Shown: positions 1-8,017 of the stretch, piece after piece
How positions within the stretch are numbered: the first letter of the stretch is position 1
Layout of the letters: every line of letters starts with the position of its first letter
Origin: an uncultured Acetatifactor sp.
Lineage (GTDB): Bacteria > Bacillota > Clostridia > Lachnospirales > Lachnospiraceae
Length of the DNA: 26,950 nt
Reading direction: 5' to 3'
NCBI GenBank assembly: GCA_910586835.1
Contig: CAJUJU010000056.1
Coordinates: 1-26,950 of the forward strand
Translations under genes and position numbers: made by a program
The notes under the pieces: model-generated
What the model was told of the DNA's origin: nothing
Database searches by the model: none
What the model saw: the letters and a program-made list of their open reading frames with translations, nothing else

Positions 1-364
1 TCTCAACCACCCTTCTTGGAATTCCCTATATTTGAATTATACAGGAAGCTCCTATAGTTCATTAGACAACCGGGAGACGGCGGTGTGACAGGCATTATGG
101 AAATTATATCACTCGGGCAAACCGTTTTCTATTCTTTTCCGGCTTCTTCTTTCTGGAAATTAATTTGTTTTGAACTTTCGGGCGGGATATAGTAAAATGT
201 TGGATGATTCTGAGATATGAAAACGCAGTATTCCCGATTGTATTGACGGAGGGATCCTTCGGATTTGCGGCAAAGGCGGTCTCTCAGGTGGAAAGTAAGA
301 TATATCAAACTGCGCCGGAAAAGTGTAGTCAAATACCGTCCGACGAAGAGGAGGAACACAGGCA
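1..364. other. Non-coding stretch upstream of the two-component operon
   Basis: No convincing gene is seen here on either strand. The open frames present are short, lack ribosome binding sites and have no recognisable composition. The only usable signals are a candidate promoter (170-198) and the Shine-Dalgarno sequence GAGGAGG just before the response regulator start at 365. The first about 100 bases may be the downstream flank of a gene lying outside the window. Confidence 0.5.
170..198 (+). promoter_or_regulatory. Candidate sigma-A promoter of the two-component/ABC operon
   Basis: TTGAAC (170-175) and TAAAAT (193-198) are separated by exactly 17 bases, a good housekeeping-type spacing, matching 4/6 and 5/6 of the consensus. 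A start near 205 would give a leader of about 160 bases before the response regulator. It was found by eye only; a weaker pair (TTGGAA 16-21, TATACA 38-43) also exists upstream. Confidence 0.4.
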
Positions 365-1039
365 ATGAAGCGGAAGATATTGATTGTAGACGATGAAACA
401 ATGATGACAGAGCTTCTTTCCGACCATCTGGGGGATGAGGGCTATGAGACTATGACGGCGAACAGTGCCTGGGCGGCCATAGAACAGCTGCCCGGGAATC
501 CGGATCTGATTATTCTGGATGTCAACATGCCGGGACTGGACGGGCTGGAGCTCTGCCGGAACATCAGGAGCCATGTGACCTGCCCCATTCTCTTTGTCAC
601 CGCCAGGGTCGCGGAGCAGGACAGGATCATGGGACTGGAGTACGGCGGGGACGACTACATAACGAAGCCCTTCAGCCTGCGGGAGCTGTCGGCCAGGGTT
701 GCGGCCCATCTGCGCAGGGACGAGCGTTCCCGCAGGAGTGTTTCCGTGCTGACTTCCGGGGAGCTGATTGTCAATCTCTCGGAGAGAAGGGTCTTTTTCC
801 GCGGCAGAGAGCTGTTGTTTTCCCGGAGAGAGTTTGACCTGATCGAGTTTTTGCTGGCCAATGCGGGGCAGGTGTTTGACAGAGAACGGATTTATGAGCT
901 GGTCTGGGGATGTGACGGGGCCGGAAGCGCGGATGTGATCAAGGAACATATCAGGAAAATACGGGCAAAGCTTCAGGAGGCTTCGGGTCAGGAGTTTATC
1001 GAGACAGTCTGGGGAGTGGGGTACAAATGGAATCGTTGA
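365..1039 (+). CDS. OmpR/PhoB-family response regulator
   Basis: This is the cytoplasmic DNA-binding output protein of a two-component system, 224 aa, the normal family length. An N-terminal receiver domain (about 1-115) shows the acidic pair D9-D10, the phosphoacceptor D52 in LDVNMPG, the switch Thr in FVTAR and the conserved Lys in ITKPF. A C-terminal winged-helix domain (about 128-224) ends with the typical ETVWGVGYKW. The start has GAGGAGG 8-12 bases upstream. The gene overlaps the kinase start by 13 bp, which indicates translational coupling and a cognate pair. The lipoprotein and ABC transporter that follow are its likely regulon, as in antimicrobial-peptide or envelope-stress modules; the specific stimulus cannot be read from the sequence. 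Confidence 0.93.
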   Translation: MKRKILIVDDETMMTELLSDHLGDEGYETMTANSAWAAIEQLPGNPDLIILDVNMPGLDGLELCRNIRSHVTCPILFVTARVAEQDRIMGLEYGGDDYITKPFSLRELSARVAAHLRRDERSRRSVSVLTSGELIVNLSERRVFFRGRELLFSRREFDLIEFLLANAGQVFDRERIYELVWGCDGAGSADVIKEHIRKIRAKLQEASGQEFIETVWGVGYKWNR

Positions 1040-2331
1040 AGAACAGATGGCATAATCTGCCGCTGAGGCGTTTTTTTATGCTGACAGTACTGTTTACGGC
1101 CGGGGCAGTTGCACTTTTGTCCGGGCTTGTGATCTGGGGGTGTGTGCTCCTGCGGCAGTATCTTCTGCCGGAGGCTGACGCCGTCTGGCTTACAGTAGAG
1201 AGGCAATGGGATGACGGAACCCTGTCGCAGGAAGGATATCGCATAAAATATGGAGAACAGATGCAGGTTTCGCAGGTCTTGATTATGGAGGACGGAGTTA
1301 TCGTTGAGCGGGAAGGCGAAGAGTTCCGATATGCCGTACAGAGGATTGAGAACAGTGTGGATTTGCTTTCGCCCAGGCGAAAGGCGGTTTATCAGCTCTG
1401 CGGCGTGGTCATGGCGGCTGCGCCCGCGGCATTTGCCTTTGCGGGTATTTTTCTGTGCAGCGTATATTTTTACAGGCGGAAGCTGAGGGCTCCGCTTTTG
1501 CTGCTGTCCGGGGCCGCAGGGAATATCGCGGGACAGAACCTGGACTTTGTCCTGGAGTATGAATGTAAGGATGAGTTGGGGGCCCTGTGTTCCACCTTTG
1601 AGAACATGCGCCGGGCATTATATGAGAACAATAAGGCCATGTGGAGAATGCTGGAGGAGAGAAAGCTTCTGCAGGCATCGGTGGCCCATGATCTGCGCAA
1701 TCCCATCGCCATTATCGGAGGGTATACGGAGTATCTGAAAAACGGGCTGACAGCCGGAGAGATGGGCAGAGAGAAAATACTGCACATTGCAGAGAATCTG
1801 GAGATGGCGTCAAAGCGCCTTGCCCGGTATACGGAGTCGGTGGGAGTGCTGAATCAGTCGGAGGAGGCTGCAATGGAAAAGGAGCGGCTCCCGGCGTCCT
1901 GTCTGCCGGGACAGCTGACGGAGGATATCCGTATGCTGGCAGAGCAAAGGGGAATTGCCGTGAGAGTTACGGGGGAGCTTCCGGAGGAAGAAATCACGGC
2001 GGACGGGAGCCTGCTGCACCGGGTGCTGGAAAATGTTGCGGGAAATGCCCTGCGCTATGCAAAAAGGGAAATATGGTTTGACTTTTCCCTTTCGGAGGGC
2101 TTTCTTATGGTGACAGTCAGCGACGACGGGGAAGGTTTTCCGGAGGAGGTGCTGCGGAAGAAGGATAACTTTTTTGTGACGCCGGGGGAGGACGGACATA
2201 TGGGAATCGGGCTTGCCGTCAGCCGTCTGCTGTGCGGAAAGCACGGAGGAGGGCTGACGTTGGAAAATACCCCGGAGGGCGCACGGGTGACGGTGCGGAT
2301 TGCCGTGGAGCGGGAGGAACGGAAACCTTAA
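1027..2331 (+). CDS. Membrane sensor histidine kinase
   Basis: A 434-aa kinase predicted to phosphorylate the regulator encoded just upstream. Two membrane segments (about 16-42 and 121-147) enclose a small extracytoplasmic loop of about 75 residues, too small for most known sensor folds. A HAMP-like linker follows. The dimerisation/phosphoacceptor box has H221 in SVAHDLRNP, then the ATP-binding domain shows the N box around N340 (NVAGNALRYA), the G1 box DDGEGF and the G2 box MGIGLAVS. All key catalytic elements look intact. The start lies inside the end of the regulator gene (13 bp overlap), preceded by GGGGAG. The family is certain; the signal sensed is unknown, perhaps relayed through the neighbouring ABC transporter or lipoprotein. 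Confidence 0.92.
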   Translation: MESLKNRWHNLPLRRFFMLTVLFTAGAVALLSGLVIWGCVLLRQYLLPEADAVWLTVERQWDDGTLSQEGYRIKYGEQMQVSQVLIMEDGVIVEREGEEFRYAVQRIENSVDLLSPRRKAVYQLCGVVMAAAPAAFAFAGIFLCSVYFYRRKLRAPLLLLSGAAGNIAGQNLDFVLEYECKDELGALCSTFENMRRALYENNKAMWRMLEERKLLQASVAHDLRNPIAIIGGYTEYLKNGLTAGEMGREKILHIAENLEMASKRLARYTESVGVLNQSEEAAMEKERLPASCLPGQLTEDIRMLAEQRGIAVRVTGELPEEEITADGSLLHRVLENVAGNALRYAKREIWFDFSLSEGFLMVTVSDDGEGFPEEVLRKKDNFFVTPGEDGHMGIGLAVSRLLCGKHGGGLTLENTPEGARVTVRIAVEREERKP

Positions 2332-2402
2332 TTTATTTTTGACCGGGAATTGACTTTTGTCAGGTAAGATCTCTTTGTAGAAAAACAAGGAGGTCTTTTT
2401 TT

Positions 2403-3956
2403 ATGAAAAAAGAAAAATGCAATGTTTTATCTTTTGGGAAAGTTCGCCTTTCCGGGAGTAAAATTCTGGGGGCAATTGCGGCTGCGTCTCTTGCGCTTTC
2501 TCTCTGCGCCTGCAGCGGCATCGGAGGAGATGGTTCGGGTGTGGGAGAAGGGGGCGGAACAATAGACGGAACCGCAGCGACAGATGGCGCCGGAGCAGGA
2601 GACGGAACCGGAACAATAGATGGCGCCGCAGCGACAGACAGAACCAGAGCGGGAGACGGAACCGGAACGGCAGAAGCTCTAGGCAGGGAAAGAGAATCCG
2701 GATCTGCGGGAGAGGCGTCTGCAGCGGCGGTACAGGCTGGCGGCATTCAGTTACTTACCGATCTTACCGCAAACGCTGCCTGCAGCACGGAGGAGGGCTA
2801 TTACTATCTGACGGAGGAGGCGATAAAGCTTCGGGACGGAGGATGGGGCAGTCGGCTGATGTATATGGATTATGCTTCGGCGCGTGAAATCTTCCTGTGC
2901 AGCACGGCCGGATGCAGTCATGACTCTGTGGACTGTCCGGCGGTGTTTCCAAGGGATGAGTTTCTGGCATATTCCACACAACTGTTTGTGTGGGGAGGCG
3001 GACTTTATATCCTGAGAGGAGGATACAACAGTGACGAAGTGACGGTTTCGTATTTCGGTTCAAATGAGGCGGTGGAACCGGAGAGCAGGCCCGCCGTATT
3101 GTATCGGGCGAATCTTGACGGTACGGAGCGCAGAAAGGTATACACTTTTGAAGCCGGACTGAAGCTGGAGGGAGTGGTATTTGGAGATGACAGTGGAATT
3201 TATGTGATCACAAAGAAGCTGGCTGCAGACGCCGGTGGGGATACCGGCTTTTCCGACTTCACAGGGAAAAGGCTGATGCGTCTGAATCTGAAGGATGGAA
3301 AGCTTGCGGAAGTTTGTTCGCTGGATTTCGGGGACTCCGTCTCCCGGAAGATCATCGGCTGCTACGGGGATAAATTGCTGTTGGGCAGTATTGATTTTGG
3401 GCGGGAGGTGACTTCGGAAGAACTGTGGGACGATGATATTCATAAGGAGCTGTTTGACAATTCATGGGAGGTCTGTGAGCTGCTGAATATAAAAACCGGA
3501 AAGCGGAAAGAGGTCTGCCGCATTCCCAACAGAGAGAGACATTCCCTGAAGGTGTTGGGGAACAGGGTTTATGTGTCCTATGCGGGAACCGGGGAGATCA
3601 AAAGCATCGTCCCTGAAACCGGGGAGGAGAAAACCATAGCCAGATTTCCCCAGAGTCAGATTATGGAGGGTTTTGGAAATCTGCTCTGCTGCAGGGACTT
3701 TGGTTTGGCGGATTACACCTGGTATTTTGTAAATACGGATACGGGGGAGATCAGTCACAGTACGCTGGTCAGCCTTTCCGGCGAGAGCCTGGAGTTTAAG
3801 GCTGTGACGGGAAAAGATGTGCTTGTGATCAACGATTATGATGCCGGGGATATGTATGATTTCATTCAGTATCACTATGCTCTGATATCTTTGGAGGATT
3901 TGATGGCGGGGAGGCCAAACTGGCGCAGGATAGAAATGATCGGTTCGGGACAGTGA
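2403..3956 (+). CDS. Predicted lipoprotein with Cys/His cluster and beta-propeller-like body
   Basis: A 517-aa exported protein with AAGGAGG nine bases before the ATG. A basic N-terminus and hydrophobic core end in a lipobox, with C37 (LCAC) the probable lipidated cysteine. Residues about 40-95 are a Gly/Thr/Asp/Ala-rich linker containing two tandem 18-residue repeats. The body holds repeated strands of the type LYRANLDG and LMRLNLKDG, which suggests a WD/PQQ-like propeller. A compact cluster C166-x4-C171-x-H173-x4-C178 could bind a metal or form disulfides. Lying 71 bases after the kinase and 76 before the ABC ATPase, it is probably the surface partner of that system, as a ligand sensor or immunity-type protein. 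I do not recognise a named family, so the function is inferred from context only. Confidence 0.8.
   Translation: MKKEKCNVLSFGKVRLSGSKILGAIAAASLALSLCACSGIGGDGSGVGEGGGTIDGTAATDGAGAGDGTGTIDGAAATDRTRAGDGTGTAEALGRERESGSAGEASAAAVQAGGIQLLTDLTANAACSTEEGYYYLTEEAIKLRDGGWGSRLMYMDYASAREIFLCSTAGCSHDSVDCPAVFPRDEFLAYSTQLFVWGGGLYILRGGYNSDEVTVSYFGSNEAVEPESRPAVLYRANLDGTERRKVYTFEAGLKLEGVVFGDDSGIYVITKKLAADAGGDTGFSDFTGKRLMRLNLKDGKLAEVCSLDFGDSVSRKIIGCYGDKLLLGSIDFGREVTSEELWDDDIHKELFDNSWEVCELLNIKTGKRKEVCRIPNRERHSLKVLGNRVYVSYAGTGEIKSIVPETGEEKTIARFPQSQIMEGFGNLLCCRDFGLADYTWYFVNTDTGEISHSTLVSLSGESLEFKAVTGKDVLVINDYDAGDMYDFIQYHYALISLEDLMAGRPNWRRIEMIGSGQ
2556..2663 (+). repeat. Two tandem 54-bp repeats in the lipoprotein linker
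   Basis: Copies 2556-2609 and 2610-2663 both begin GGAACAATAGA and end GAGACGGAACC, with a short third start (GGAACGGCAG) after them. Each encodes 18 residues of a Gly/Thr/Asp/Ala-rich linker. The unit length keeps the reading frame, so copy number could vary between strains without breaking the gene. Confidence 0.8.
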
Positions 3957-4032
3957 GGACGTGCCGGCGGCATCGGGCCTGGTTGGGAGACGCCCGGTGT
4001 GCGGAAAACAGTACAAGGCGGAGGCTCAGGTC

Positions 4033-4776
4033 ATGCTTACATTGGAAAATATAACAAAAAGCTATCGGGGAAGGACAGTCCTGCGGGAGGTGTCTCTGGA
4101 GCTGCCCTGCGGCATATATGGTCTTCTGGGGCCCAACGGTGCGGGAAAGTCTACCCTGATGAATATTATCACGGGAAATCTGGTTCCGGAGAAGGGGCGT
4201 GTCCTCTGGGACGGAGAAGATATCCGCAGTCTTGGGGCGCGCTTTCGGAGCCTGATCGGCTATGCGCCCCAGCAGCAGGGGCTGTATGAGACCTTTACGG
4301 GCCGGCGTTTTCTCGCCTATCTGGCGGCGCTGAAGGGGATTCCCGGCAGGGAAGTGGGCCGGGAGATTGAGCGGGTGCTGGCCATGGTGAATCTGGAGGA
4401 TGCGGCGGATCGTCCCCTGAGAACCTATTCCGGAGGGATGAAGCAGCGCATTCTGATTGCCCAGGCCGTGCTGGGAGATCCCAGGCTGCTGGTGCTGGAT
4501 GAGCCCACGGCGGGACTTGACCCCGGGGAGCGGGTGCGGGTGCGGGAGCGGATCAGGGCGCTTTCCGGCAACAGGGTGGTGCTGATTTCCACACATGTGG
4601 TATCTGATATTGCGCCCATTGCCGGGGAGATTCTGCTGATCCGTTCCGGAAGCATTCTTGACAGAGGCACGGTGGAGGGGCTGTGCCGCAGTCGGGAGGG
4701 CTGCGGGAATCTGGAAGAGGTCTATCTGAGGATTTTTGGAGAGGAGGAGCGCCATGCTGCGGCTGATTTGCTTTGA
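4033..4776 (+). CDS. ABC transporter ATP-binding protein
   Basis: A 247-aa ATPase that would power the permease encoded next. It has Walker A GPNGAGKST, a Q-loop in YAPQQQGLYE, the signature YSGGMKQR, Walker B LLVLDEPTAGLDP with the D-loop, and the switch His in STHVV, in the normal order and spacing for an ABC-2/drug or peptide exporter. The frame is open back to a GTG at 3961, but the ATG at 4033 is preferred: it has GGCGGAGG upstream and places the usual MLTLENITKSY opening at the N-terminus. The end overlaps the permease start by 23 bp, so the two are translated together. The substrate is unknown; the two-component genes point to a cell-envelope-active compound. Confidence 0.92.
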   Translation: MLTLENITKSYRGRTVLREVSLELPCGIYGLLGPNGAGKSTLMNIITGNLVPEKGRVLWDGEDIRSLGARFRSLIGYAPQQQGLYETFTGRRFLAYLAALKGIPGREVGREIERVLAMVNLEDAADRPLRTYSGGMKQRILIAQAVLGDPRLLVLDEPTAGLDPGERVRVRERIRALSGNRVVLISTHVVSDIAPIAGEILLIRSGSILDRGTVEGLCRSREGCGNLEEVYLRIFGEEERHAAADLL

Positions 4777-6976
4777 ATGGGAGAAAATCTGGAGGAAGCG
4801 AAGCTTTTTTCTGGCTGCCTGTATTTTGTTTGCCATACATGGCTTCTTTCTCTGGTACACTTTGCCGTCCGGGGAGGGGCTTGTGCCTCTCTCCGCGTAC
4901 AGGTCGCTGCAGAGGGAATTGGCCGGGATGAGCGAGGAGGAGAAAGCTGCCTGCCTGGCGGAATGGAACCAGACGGCGGAAGGGGTATCCTTTGTGGAAA
5001 GTGTTCTGATCCTGCAGCGGTTCGAGAATGAGCAGACGCAGATGCTGGCTGCACAGGAACTGAAAAATCATCCGGGTGTTTTTGAGGCATATTATGGGCT
5101 GTATGAGTCCGGGGAGTGGATCCGGTTTACGGATTCACCGGAGCAGGAGAAGACGCTGATCGAAGAGGTGTATGGGGAACTGGAGAGGACGCGGGGGTAT
5201 GGGGAGTGGATTCGGAGCGTCCGGGAGAATGGGGAACGGCTGGGCGGAATATCCATATTTGGAGGCGGAGAGGAGAATGGGTTCAGCGGACGGAATCTGC
5301 GCAGGAGCGCGGCGGATTATGTAAGACTGGATGAAGAGGGGATTTGCTTTACGCCCTCCGCAGGCCTTGTCCGCGCCATGGAAAGCCCGCGGACAGATCT
5401 CTTTTTAGTTCTTTCCATACTGTTTTTTGCGGGGAGTCTGACGGCGGAGGAGAAGGAAAAGAGGCTTTTTTATATCACCCGCAGCACCGGAAGGGGTGTT
5501 CTGCACTGCATGAGTGCGAAGCTGACGGCACTTTTTCTTCATTGTGTATCCATGACGGTTGTCTTTTACGGCGGGAGTCTGGTCTTTTATGGAGGTGCGG
5601 CGGGGCTGCCTGATTTTGGGAGCAGGCTGCAGTCCCTGGCTCCTTATCTGGAGAGTCCTCTTTTGATCAGCGTGGGAGGTTATGTGTTCCTGTCCCTCCT
5701 GACCAAGGCGTTTGTGCTGTTCGGGATGGGAGCCCTGGCTGCCTGCTGTGGGATCCGGTATGAGCTGACCCTGGCTCCCTGGCTGTTCGGAGTATCCGTG
5801 GCCGGAGCGGGCGCGGTGCTGTATGCGCTGATTCCAGGAGGCACTGTGCTTGCACCTTTGAAGATTCTGAATCCGGTGGGGCTGATGCGGACGGAGGCGC
5901 TGTACGGCGGCTATTTAAACCTTAATCTGTTTGGATATCCGGTGCCAAGGCTGTATCTGGCGTTGGGAATGACGGCTGTGCTTGTGGGCGCAGGGGTTAT
6001 AGGCAGTCTGTTTCTCTTTGCCCGGATGCGCCGTTTGGATGGCAGGAGGCTGCGGCTTCCCTTTGTGCTTCCCTTCCGGCCTCATGCAGGTCTGCTGCGA
6101 TATGAGGCATATAAGATCCTGATCGTGGAGCAGGGGCTGGTCATCTGGCTGCTGTCGGCGGTGCTGATCGGTTGGAGAAACCTTGACCAAAGTTATCATC
6201 CCACTGCGGGAGAGCAGTATTACAGAGAGCTTATGCTGGGGCTGGAGGGAGAATTGACGGCGGAGAAGGAGCAGTTGATTCTGGCACAGCAGGAGCGGTT
6301 TGAGGAGGCGCTTTGTGTGGTTGAGGAGATTGAGCGGCACTATGAGGAGGGGGAGATCAGCAGGGAAGCTGCGGATGCTATGGAGTCGGAAGCACGGATA
6401 ACGCTGTACTTTTATCCTTCCTTTCAGCGGGTGCAGGAACAATATCTGCATTGTAAGGAGCAGGGGGGAAGCTTTGTCTATGATACGGGCTGGCTTTACT
6501 TTTTCGGAGTGTGGGACGATCCGTCTGCCGGGAATCTGCTGATTCAGTCCATTGGAATGATTCTGGCCGTCAGCGGCGTCTTTTGCGTAGAGTATGAGAC
6601 GGGGGCAATTCTGCTGCTGTGCTGCGTACAAACAGGGCTGCGCAGAACTGCCGGACGGAAAATACTGATCTGCCTGGGGATGGGGATTGCCCTGGCGGCA
6701 GTGGCTCCTCTGTGCAGGGCAATCCGGATTTCCTCCGTATATCCCATGGGAAGTATCCTGACAGACCTGCGGAATATTCCTTATTTTTCCGGGATTGGCT
6801 TTTCCATGCCGATTTTGCTTGCCGCGGTGCTTTTGGTGCTGGGATGGATGGGAATGGCGGCGATTACCTCCTGTGTGACGCTGCTTTTGTCCGAGAGGGG
6901 CAGAAGCAGACTGCAGACGGTGTTTCTTGCTCTGCTGCTCGGGGCGGCAGCAGGACTGCTTTATTCTTTGCTGTAA
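4754..6976 (+). CDS. ABC-2-type permease, apparently two fused halves
   Basis: A 740-aa integral membrane protein paired with the upstream ATPase. The ATG at 4754 has GAGGAGG just upstream; an in-frame TTG at 4736 is less likely. The first half has an N-terminal membrane segment, a long soluble loop, then about six segments up to roughly residue 430. The second half begins again with a similar sequence (LRYEAYKIL recalls LRLICFEWEKIW at the N-terminus), a second long loop and about five more segments. Both halves carry an analogous E-x-x-x-G/K...GR-x-x...K stretch after the loop (near TAEEKEKRLFY and EYETGAILLL). This suggests an internal duplication, so one polypeptide may form the whole membrane channel. 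The gene ends the operon at a strong hairpin. Confidence 0.82.
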   Translation: MLRLICFEWEKIWRKRSFFLAACILFAIHGFFLWYTLPSGEGLVPLSAYRSLQRELAGMSEEEKAACLAEWNQTAEGVSFVESVLILQRFENEQTQMLAAQELKNHPGVFEAYYGLYESGEWIRFTDSPEQEKTLIEEVYGELERTRGYGEWIRSVRENGERLGGISIFGGGEENGFSGRNLRRSAADYVRLDEEGICFTPSAGLVRAMESPRTDLFLVLSILFFAGSLTAEEKEKRLFYITRSTGRGVLHCMSAKLTALFLHCVSMTVVFYGGSLVFYGGAAGLPDFGSRLQSLAPYLESPLLISVGGYVFLSLLTKAFVLFGMGALAACCGIRYELTLAPWLFGVSVAGAGAVLYALIPGGTVLAPLKILNPVGLMRTEALYGGYLNLNLFGYPVPRLYLALGMTAVLVGAGVIGSLFLFARMRRLDGRRLRLPFVLPFRPHAGLLRYEAYKILIVEQGLVIWLLSAVLIGWRNLDQSYHPTAGEQYYRELMLGLEGELTAEKEQLILAQQERFEEALCVVEEIERHYEEGEISREAADAMESEARITLYFYPSFQRVQEQYLHCKEQGGSFVYDTGWLYFFGVWDDPSAGNLLIQSIGMILAVSGVFCVEYETGAILLLCCVQTGLRRTAGRKILICLGMGIALAAVAPLCRAIRISSVYPMGSILTDLRNIPYFSGIGFSMPILLAAVLLVLGWMGMAAITSCVTLLLSERGRSRLQTVFLALLLGAAAGLLYSLL

Positions 6977-6990
6977 GCTGTATGAAACTG

Positions 6991-7036
6991 CATGAAAAAA
7001 CCACGCCGTTTTCTGAAGCGGTGTGGTTTTTTCATG
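6991..7036. terminator. Bidirectional intrinsic terminator between convergent genes
   Basis: The arms CATGAAAAAACCAC (6991-7004) and GTGGTTTTTTCATG (7023-7036) pair perfectly, and the stem continues inward with CCG/CGG and flanking G-U and A-U pairs. A-rich and T-rich tracts on either arm allow it to work in both directions: for the permease operon (stop 6976) and for the chemotaxis-type gene on the opposite strand (stop 7047). Confidence 0.85.
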
Positions 7037-7046
7037 GAAAGCCGTG

Positions 7047-8006
7047 TCAGGGCGTTTCCTTTACCATGGCGATTGCCTGCTCGATGATATTCTGGAAGAT
7101 CTCAATCAGCACGCCCTTTTTGCTGTCGTCGAAATCCATTTTGTCGATGATATCGCTGTAGATACCTGCGGTTCCGGCAAGGGAATCCTGAACGGTTTTT
7201 ACATAGGCGCGGTTTCGTTCCACCGCTCCGGCAATTGCCTCCCGAACCTCGGCAGTACCCGTAACGGATTTCTTTACGTCGTCAAAATATTTGCCGGTCT
7301 GTTCGATGCCTCTGATATTACAGAGCATTGCTTCGTCGGAAGCCTGAATAAACTTGTTCAGTTCATTGTTCTGGGACTCTACTTCCAGAATGTTTGCATG
7401 AATACCCTCAACCATGTCCCGGCTCATCTTTGCCAGCTTGCCTACTTCCTCGGCTACAACCGCAAAGCCTCTGCCCTGTTCCCCGGCTCTGGCCGCCTCA
7501 ATGCTTGCGTTCAGCGCCAGAAGGTTTGTCTGGTCGGCAACCGCGCTGATGCCTGTCAGACTGTTTCTGATTTTATCCAACGCATTTTGCAGCATCTCAA
7601 ATGTTTTGGACATGTTCTTAAAATTTTCCTGCAGAGAATTGGAATCCTGCTTCAGCTGTTCCATCTGCCGCTGCGCCTCCGAGACAGATTCGTCAATCTC
7701 TGCCTCCACAACGTTGAAGTGATCCGCTGCCTCGGTGATGTCATGAAAACCATCTTCCAGGGCATTCACCTCGCCCTGGGGACCGATCATATCATTTTTC
7801 AGCTCAGAGAGACGCTCGGTTGCGTATCGCATTTTCTGGGTCGTCAAAAAAACATCCTCCGCCAGTTCGTTCACAACCCGGTATGCGCTGGTCAATGCAT
7901 AATCCAAAGGATGCTTGTCAAAATCCGCCTGTTTTTTCACCGGCATGACGGATACGGCGTTCTTCTCTGTGTCTTTGTTTCCGCTGTTTCCAAATAATCT
8001 GAACAC
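7047..8006 (-). CDS. Soluble methyl-accepting chemotaxis-type signalling protein
   Basis: A 319-aa coiled-coil protein whose middle (about 153-192) is the highly conserved hairpin tip of chemoreceptors, with NLLALNASIEAARAGEQGRG inside it. That tip normally contacts CheA and CheW. There is no transmembrane segment and no periplasmic domain, so it is cytoplasmic. The first about 75 residues are not a recognised sensor. It starts at a GTG (8004-8006) with AGGAGG seven bases upstream (8014-8019) that overlaps the stop codon of the preceding FIST gene. The 11-bp gap makes a two-gene operon in which the FIST protein is the likely ligand sensor. No CheA, CheW, CheB or CheR gene is in the window, so the kinase partner must lie elsewhere, or the pair controls something other than motility. 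Confidence 0.9.
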   Translation of the reverse strand: MFRLFGNSGNKDTEKNAVSVMPVKKQADFDKHPLDYALTSAYRVVNELAEDVFLTTQKMRYATERLSELKNDMIGPQGEVNALEDGFHDITEAADHFNVVEAEIDESVSEAQRQMEQLKQDSNSLQENFKNMSKTFEMLQNALDKIRNSLTGISAVADQTNLLALNASIEAARAGEQGRGFAVVAEEVGKLAKMSRDMVEGIHANILEVESQNNELNKFIQASDEAMLCNIRGIEQTGKYFDDVKKSVTGTAEVREAIAGAVERNRAYVKTVQDSLAGTAGIYSDIIDKMDFDDSKKGVLIEIFQNIIEQAIAMVKETP

Positions 8007-8017
8007 GTCTTTTCCTC

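Noticed and set aside
58..192. Short + strand open frame before the response regulator
   Set aside because: About 45 codons, no ribosome site, and it covers the candidate promoter.
7023..7997. Long + strand open frame (324 codons) opposite the chemoreceptor-like gene
   Set aside because: It lies fully antisense to a gene with clear family motifs, and its translation shows no recognisable domain.
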